64,000 bases of DNA from Sphingobium sp. CECT 9361 (GTDB taxonomy: Bacteria; Pseudomonadota; Alphaproteobacteria; Sphingomonadales; Sphingomonadaceae), in assembly GCF_918741285.1 (NCBI RefSeq), contig NZ_CAKKNC010000006.1, positions 1 through 64,000 on the forward strand, in the 5' to 3' direction. This document shows, piece after piece, positions 60,166 to 64,000 of this stretch; positions within the stretch are counted from its first letter, which is position 1, and every line of letters starts with the position of its first letter. Both the position numbers and the translations under genes were made by a program. The notes below the pieces were generated by a model. It saw only the letters and a program-made list of their open reading frames with translations, had not been told where the DNA came from and did no database searches.

Positions 60166-61746
60166 TCACGCGTAAAGTGCTTCTCCGATTAACTTACGGC
60201 TGTTTTCAATGCCATAGAGCGCGATAAAACTTCCCATGCGCGGACCCTGATCCGCACCCAACAACGTCTGATACAGCGCCTTGAACCAGTCGCGCAGCTC
60301 GGCGAAGCCATAATGCTCCTCCTTACCGATGGCATAGACGATGTTCTGGATGTCCTCCGCCGTTGCATCGGCAGGCAGATCGGCCAGTTCGGCGTCCAGT
60401 TGCCGCAGCGCAGCGGCTTCGTTCTCCGTAGGCGCGCGACGCTTTAGCGTGGGCGCTACGAAATCGCGGTGATAGGCAAGGGCATGCCCGATCAGCGCGT
60501 CCAGGTCCGGGTGCGTTTCAGGTGAAGCGTCGGGTACGTAATTCTGTAGATAAGCCCATACCTGTTCGGGCTGGGCTTCACCCATCACCCCAACGAGATT
60601 GAGCAGCAATCCGAAAGTGACCGGCAGCGTGCCTTCCGGCGGCTGGCCATTGTGAATGTGGTGCACCGGATTGCCCAGCCGCTGTTCGATCGCCTGCCCC
60701 GCATAGTTGCCGCGGAACTGCCAATATTCGTCCACCGCGCGGGGGATGACGCCCATGTGCAACGACTTGGCCTTTTTCGGCTCACGATAGGCGTAGAACG
60801 CCAGACTTTCCTGCGGGCCGTAGGTCAGCCACTGTTCGAGGCTTAAGCCGTTGCCCTTCGACTTGGAAATCTTCTCGCCATTTTCATCGAGGAACATTTC
60901 ATAGTTGAAGCCTTCGGGCGGGCGGGCGCCGAGGGCGCGGGCGATCTTGGATGACTGTGTGACGGAGTCGATCAGATCCTTCCCCGCCATTTCATAGTCG
61001 ACGCCAAGAGCGACCCAGCGCATCGCCCAATCGACCTTCCACTGCAGCTTTGCGCCCCCCGACAGGATGGATTGCTCGATGGTTTCGCCTTCATCCTCAA
61101 ACCGAACGATGCCAGCTTCGGCGCCCACGACTTCGACGGGAACCTGCAGCACGATACCGCTCTTCTGGCTGATCGGCAGGATCGGCGAATAGGTAAGCTG
61201 CCGTTCCTTGCGGAGCGTGGGCAGCATGATGTCCATGATCGCCTGATAATGGCGCAGCACGTTGCGCAGGGCATCGTCGAACTTTCCGCCGCGATAATAG
61301 TCGGTCGAGGAGGCGAACTCATATTCGAAACCGAAGCTGTCGAGGAAGGCGCGCAACGTGGCGTTGTTGTGATGCGCGAAGCTCTCATGACAACCGAATG
61401 GGTCGGGAATCTGCGTCAGCGGCTTGCCCAGATGTTCGCGGAGCATGTCGCCATTGGGGACATTGTCCGGCACCTTGCGCAGACCGTCCATATCGTCGCT
61501 GAAGGCGATCAGGCGCGTGGGAATGTCCGACAGTGCATGAAACGCATTACGCACCATCGTCGTGCGCAACACTTCGTTGAACGTGCCGATATGCGGCAGG
61601 CCCGACGGACCGTATCCCGTTTCGAACAGCACATAGCCCTTTTCCGGCGCGCCATTGGGATAGCGCTTCAGCAGCTTGCGCGCTTCTTCATAAGGCCAGG
61701 CCTTGGAGGCAAGAGCGGCATCGCGCAGGGAAAGCGGTTCGGTCAT
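60166..61746 (-). CDS. lysS: Lysyl-tRNA synthetase, class I
   Basis: 526 residues. The class I HIGH motif is in GYGPSGLPHIGTFNEV and KMSKS in KISKSKGN. It charges tRNA-Lys; the class I form, rather than the usual class II, is expected in alphaproteobacteria. Length matches the family. Confidence 0.97.
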   Translation of the reverse strand: MTEPLSLRDAALASKAWPYEEARKLLKRYPNGAPEKGYVLFETGYGPSGLPHIGTFNEVLRTTMVRNAFHALSDIPTRLIAFSDDMDGLRKVPDNVPNGDMLREHLGKPLTQIPDPFGCHESFAHHNNATLRAFLDSFGFEYEFASSTDYYRGGKFDDALRNVLRHYQAIMDIMLPTLRKERQLTYSPILPISQKSGIVLQVPVEVVGAEAGIVRFEDEGETIEQSILSGGAKLQWKVDWAMRWVALGVDYEMAGKDLIDSVTQSSKIARALGARPPEGFNYEMFLDENGEKISKSKGNGLSLEQWLTYGPQESLAFYAYREPKKAKSLHMGVIPRAVDEYWQFRGNYAGQAIEQRLGNPVHHIHNGQPPEGTLPVTFGLLLNLVGVMGEAQPEQVWAYLQNYVPDASPETHPDLDALIGHALAYHRDFVAPTLKRRAPTENEAAALRQLDAELADLPADATAEDIQNIVYAIGKEEHYGFAELRDWFKALYQTLLGADQGPRMGSFIALYGIENSRKLIGEALYA

Positions 61747-61842
61747 GGAGGTTCCGTGGATCAGCGTTGGACGCTCCCCTTAGCGCCAACTGGGCCAGTC
61801 TTTAAGCCTTTTTCCAGCATTGTTTCGATAGAATGACTCGGT

Positions 61843-62436
61843 ATGGAAACATCCGCTTCTTCCACGGCCTATGGCTTGACCGCCGCGCTCAATGGCGAAC
61901 TTGCGGCTGGCGAGCGTTTGTTGTGGAGCGCATCGCCCGATCCGCGCCGATTGAAAGCAGCATTCAGCATGTGGCTCTTCGCGGTGCCCTGGACAGTCTT
62001 TTCGATCGTCTGGACGGGGCTTGCGGCTGCGCCGTGGCTTTCCGGGCCTCCCAATGACGCGATGGGATGGGGGTTCGGCATCGCATTCCCGTTGTTCGGT
62101 ATACCCTTCATCCTCGTAGGGCTGTGGATGCTGAACAAGCCGTTGCATATTCGCAAAGAGGCTGCATCGACCATCTACGGGCTGACCAATCGGCGGCTGA
62201 TCCGGATCATATTGGGCAAGACGCGCCAGACGGATTTCGTCCAGCTCGATCATATGGGGCCAGTGAGCTGCCTCGCTGCGGAGGACGGTTGGGGAACGCT
62301 TACGGTGCAGACCGGGAGCCATGTGGATAGCGACGGCGATCGCGTGACGGACAGCTTCGTCATTGCGGGGGTGCCACAGGTCGAAAAGCTCCGGCGCCTG
62401 TTAATCGAATGCCTGGAAAAAAACCATAGGGAATGA
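61843..62436 (+). CDS. Membrane protein with PH-like domain
   Basis: 197 residues. It starts with ELAAGERLLWSASPDPRRL, has two hydrophobic helices (about 42-64 and 75-98), then TIYGLTNRRLIRI, the pattern of bacterial PH-like (YdbT) domains, and SFVIAGVPQVEKLRRLL. The cytosolic part may bind lipids or proteins. No close ribosome site is seen. Function unknown. Confidence 0.65.
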   Translation: METSASSTAYGLTAALNGELAAGERLLWSASPDPRRLKAAFSMWLFAVPWTVFSIVWTGLAAAPWLSGPPNDAMGWGFGIAFPLFGIPFILVGLWMLNKPLHIRKEAASTIYGLTNRRLIRIILGKTRQTDFVQLDHMGPVSCLAAEDGWGTLTVQTGSHVDSDGDRVTDSFVIAGVPQVEKLRRLLIECLEKNHRE

Positions 62437-62509
62437 ACGCGTTTACTCGTTCTGTTTGCGAAACGTTAACTACATTTGGAGATAATCATGGCATAAAGGA
62501 GGCTGTGCC

Positions 62510-62875
62510 ATGCAGGCGAAACGCGGTCGGGTGCGAGTGTCGGTGGACATTCCGGTGACGATTACCACGGTTCTGGACTCTCAGGACGCGACAGTAACCA
62601 ACCTGAGCGAATCCGGCGCGCAGGTGCGCGGAAGCACTTTGCCCAAAGGCACGGATTTTCAGCTCGATTGCGAGGGCCACACGACCTTTGCCAAGGTGAT
62701 GTGGATTAGCGAAGGCGACTGCATGGGCGTGCGCTTTCCCTTCGACCTACAAAGCGGGCCGCTATACCAAGCCCTGGAATATGCGCAGTCAAACCGCAGG
62801 CATCGGCGTGGCATGCCGCCCGCCAGCTTGTCCGAATCGGTGCCCGTTTATGCGGGGTTCGGGCGGCGGCGTTAG
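62510..62875 (+). CDS. PilZ domain protein
   Basis: 121 residues. The PilZ barrel is readable (RVRVSVDIPVTI, NLSESGAQVRGS, GVRFPF). The RxxxR and (D/N)xSxxG c-di-GMP motifs are present in part: NLSESG is good, while the Arg motif is represented by KRGRVRVS. Probably a c-di-GMP receptor, perhaps controlling polysaccharide or motility. AAAGGAGG precedes the ATG. Confidence 0.8.
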   Translation: MQAKRGRVRVSVDIPVTITTVLDSQDATVTNLSESGAQVRGSTLPKGTDFQLDCEGHTTFAKVMWISEGDCMGVRFPFDLQSGPLYQALEYAQSNRRHRRGMPPASLSESVPVYAGFGRRR

Positions 62876-64000
62876 TTTTTTGCCGCCGCGCTTTTATACC
62901 AGCTCACGCCAACCTCACTCCGCGCAACGGATGCCAGATCGCGCGGTGCGCCGAACGATCGATCGGCAACATCCGCAGGGTAGAGCAGCCCGTTTGCGGC
63001 GCGGGCGAGTGCAACGGGTTTGCCCGACATGGATTCCGACAGATCAGCGGGCGCCTCGCTCAAGCGGTTGTCGACAAAGGCTATGCCGGTCGTTTCCGTT
63101 CCGACGGTAAAGGGGCTGACCCCATCCTTGCCCACCACCAGATTCTGCGTGAACGTCGTGCGCGTCGGTGAGACGCCGCGCTTGTCCCCTGCCCCCGCGC
63201 CGATGGCAACCTGCGCTGAGTTGATGATGCTGTTGCGTTCGATCAGCGTGTCCGTCACGGGGGAATAGCCGTTGAGCGGCGGGTTCTTTGCGCCGTTCAT
63301 GATGGCGATCGCGGCATAGAAATCGGTGCCGGTCACACCTTCGATATAATTGTCCCGCACGATGTGCCGCGCATTGATAATACGGATGCCCCCCGTCTCG
63401 GGCTTGCCCTTACCCAGGATGACATTGCGTTCCACGACATTGCCGTCGCCATGGCGCAAGACGATGGAACCCTGCGACGCGACGATGACGTTACGCCGGA
63501 TAATATTGCCGCCGGATTTGATCGAGATGATCTCCGCCTCACCGTCGCACTCCTCAAAGTAATTCTCTTCGATCACCGTCTTCGAATCCGACCGCGACAA
63601 ATCGCTGGTGCCGACGCGGATCGTTTCGCCGCCATTGCTGCCCAGCGGCGGGCGGTGGCCGAAATAATTGTGATCGATGCGGTGGCGATCCGGCATAGGT
63701 TGCGGGTCGTCACGGATCACCGCCAGCGTGACGCCCCGGCTTGCCTTACCGACGATGTGCGAATGATCGACGCGATTGTCGTGACCGTACAGCGCGATCC
63801 AGTTTTCGCCTTCCTCCGGATCGGGCTGGCTGAAATTGTCGATCACGATTTCCGTGACGCGGGAATTGGAGGCGACGACGCCTTGCTTGCGGCGGAACGA
63901 TATAAGATCGGAATCGGCGCTATAGCCATTGCGGAACACAAGGCCCGACACGACGAGATACTCGCCCGCCAGACGCAAATTCGACCGTCCGGACAGAATC
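62872..64000 (-). CDS. Polysaccharide lyase family 6 (alginate lyase/chondroitinase B type), partial
   Basis: The minus-strand frame is open to the window edge, so the N-terminus (and the true start) lies beyond base 64000. About 376 residues of right-handed parallel beta-helix can be read: NLRLAGEYLVVSGLVFRNG, the typical ESKTVIEENYFEECDGEAEII, SGGNIIRRN and HGDGNVVERNVILG. The block GGETIRVG is a family 6 landmark. It cleaves uronic-acid-containing polysaccharides by beta-elimination. Its stop overlaps the PilZ gene's stop region on the other strand. Substrate alginate or other uronan is not decided. Confidence 0.85.
   Translation of the reverse strand, partial: ILSGRSNLRLAGEYLVVSGLVFRNGYSADSDLISFRRKQGVVASNSRVTEIVIDNFSQPDPEEGENWIALYGHDNRVDHSHIVGKASRGVTLAVIRDDPQPMPDRHRIDHNYFGHRPPLGSNGGETIRVGTSDLSRSDSKTVIEENYFEECDGEAEIISIKSGGNIIRRNVIVASQGSIVLRHGDGNVVERNVILGKGKPETGGIRIINARHIVRDNYIEGVTGTDFYAAIAIMNGAKNPPLNGYSPVTDTLIERNSIINSAQVAIGAGAGDKRGVSPTRTTFTQNLVVGKDGVSPFTVGTETTGIAFVDNRLSEAPADLSESMSGKPVALARAANGLLYPADVADRSFGAPRDLASVARSEVGVSWYKSAAAKN

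Noticed and set aside
60166..61746. Transferred archaeal lysyl-tRNA synthetase
   Set aside because: Class I LysRS is normal in alphaproteobacteria, so no recent transfer needs to be invoked.

Overview
The window looks like a high-GC alphaproteobacterial chromosome, most likely a member of the Sphingomonadaceae (Sphingobium/Sphingomonas type). Reasons: a TonB-dependent receptor with the 'DIVVTAQK' plug start typical of sphingomonads, RcnB-family Arg/Asp-repeat proteins, class I lysyl-tRNA synthetase, an S13-S11-alpha-L17 operon, a dyad repeat of the 'CTTCGACACGCTCAGC' type, and a homologue of the gene-transfer-agent spike base protein. No rRNA, tRNA or CRISPR array was seen. Assignments come from reading motifs in the sequence, without database searches.

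Layout. 1-13860: exopolysaccharide/capsule locus (end of galU, three membrane or soluble glycosyltransferases on the plus strand plus one on the minus strand, methyltransferase, priming glycosyl-1-phosphate transferase, UDP-glucuronate-type epimerase, Wzy-like polymerase, Wzx-like flippase, acyltransferase), interrupted by a Rap1a-like secreted protein and a metallophosphatase. 14034-15696: a two-gene unit of a GTA-type spike base protein and an SGNH hydrolase, directly at the end of the polysaccharide locus. 15830-24195: a TetR-controlled catabolic cluster (Rieske oxygenase, TonB receptor, SDR, tandem SnoaL-like protein, DUF885 hydrolase) with a clear palindromic operator in the promoter. 24196-24865: a gene graveyard with TetR and possibly SDR remnants.

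24866-34328 is the most unusual part. A plus-strand cassette encodes a TIR-membrane-TPR protein, a small unknown protein and a TPR/SLOG-like/degenerate-cyclase-like protein. It runs head-on into a Crp/Fnr regulator, followed by a minus-strand cassette of four unrecognised or barely recognised proteins: a 760-residue beta-rich protein, a 236-residue protein, a 267-residue protein with a strict Cys-every-five array, and a cupredoxin-like protein. A CRP-like dyad lies upstream of the four-gene cassette.

34884-42577: an RND tripartite efflux operon with a divergent two-component system. 42578-43377 holds an IS110-type transposase remnant next to rlmJ. 43384-64000 is mostly core genome: rlmJ, guaA, an MFS exporter, a prolyl oligopeptidase, the alpha ribosomal operon with its terminator, FKBP and rpsU, a class II aldolase-like protein, an orphan [2Fe-2S] subunit, two RcnB-like proteins around a prolyl-4-hydroxylase-like oxygenase, lysS, a PilZ protein and the 3' part of a PL6 polysaccharide lyase that runs out of the window.
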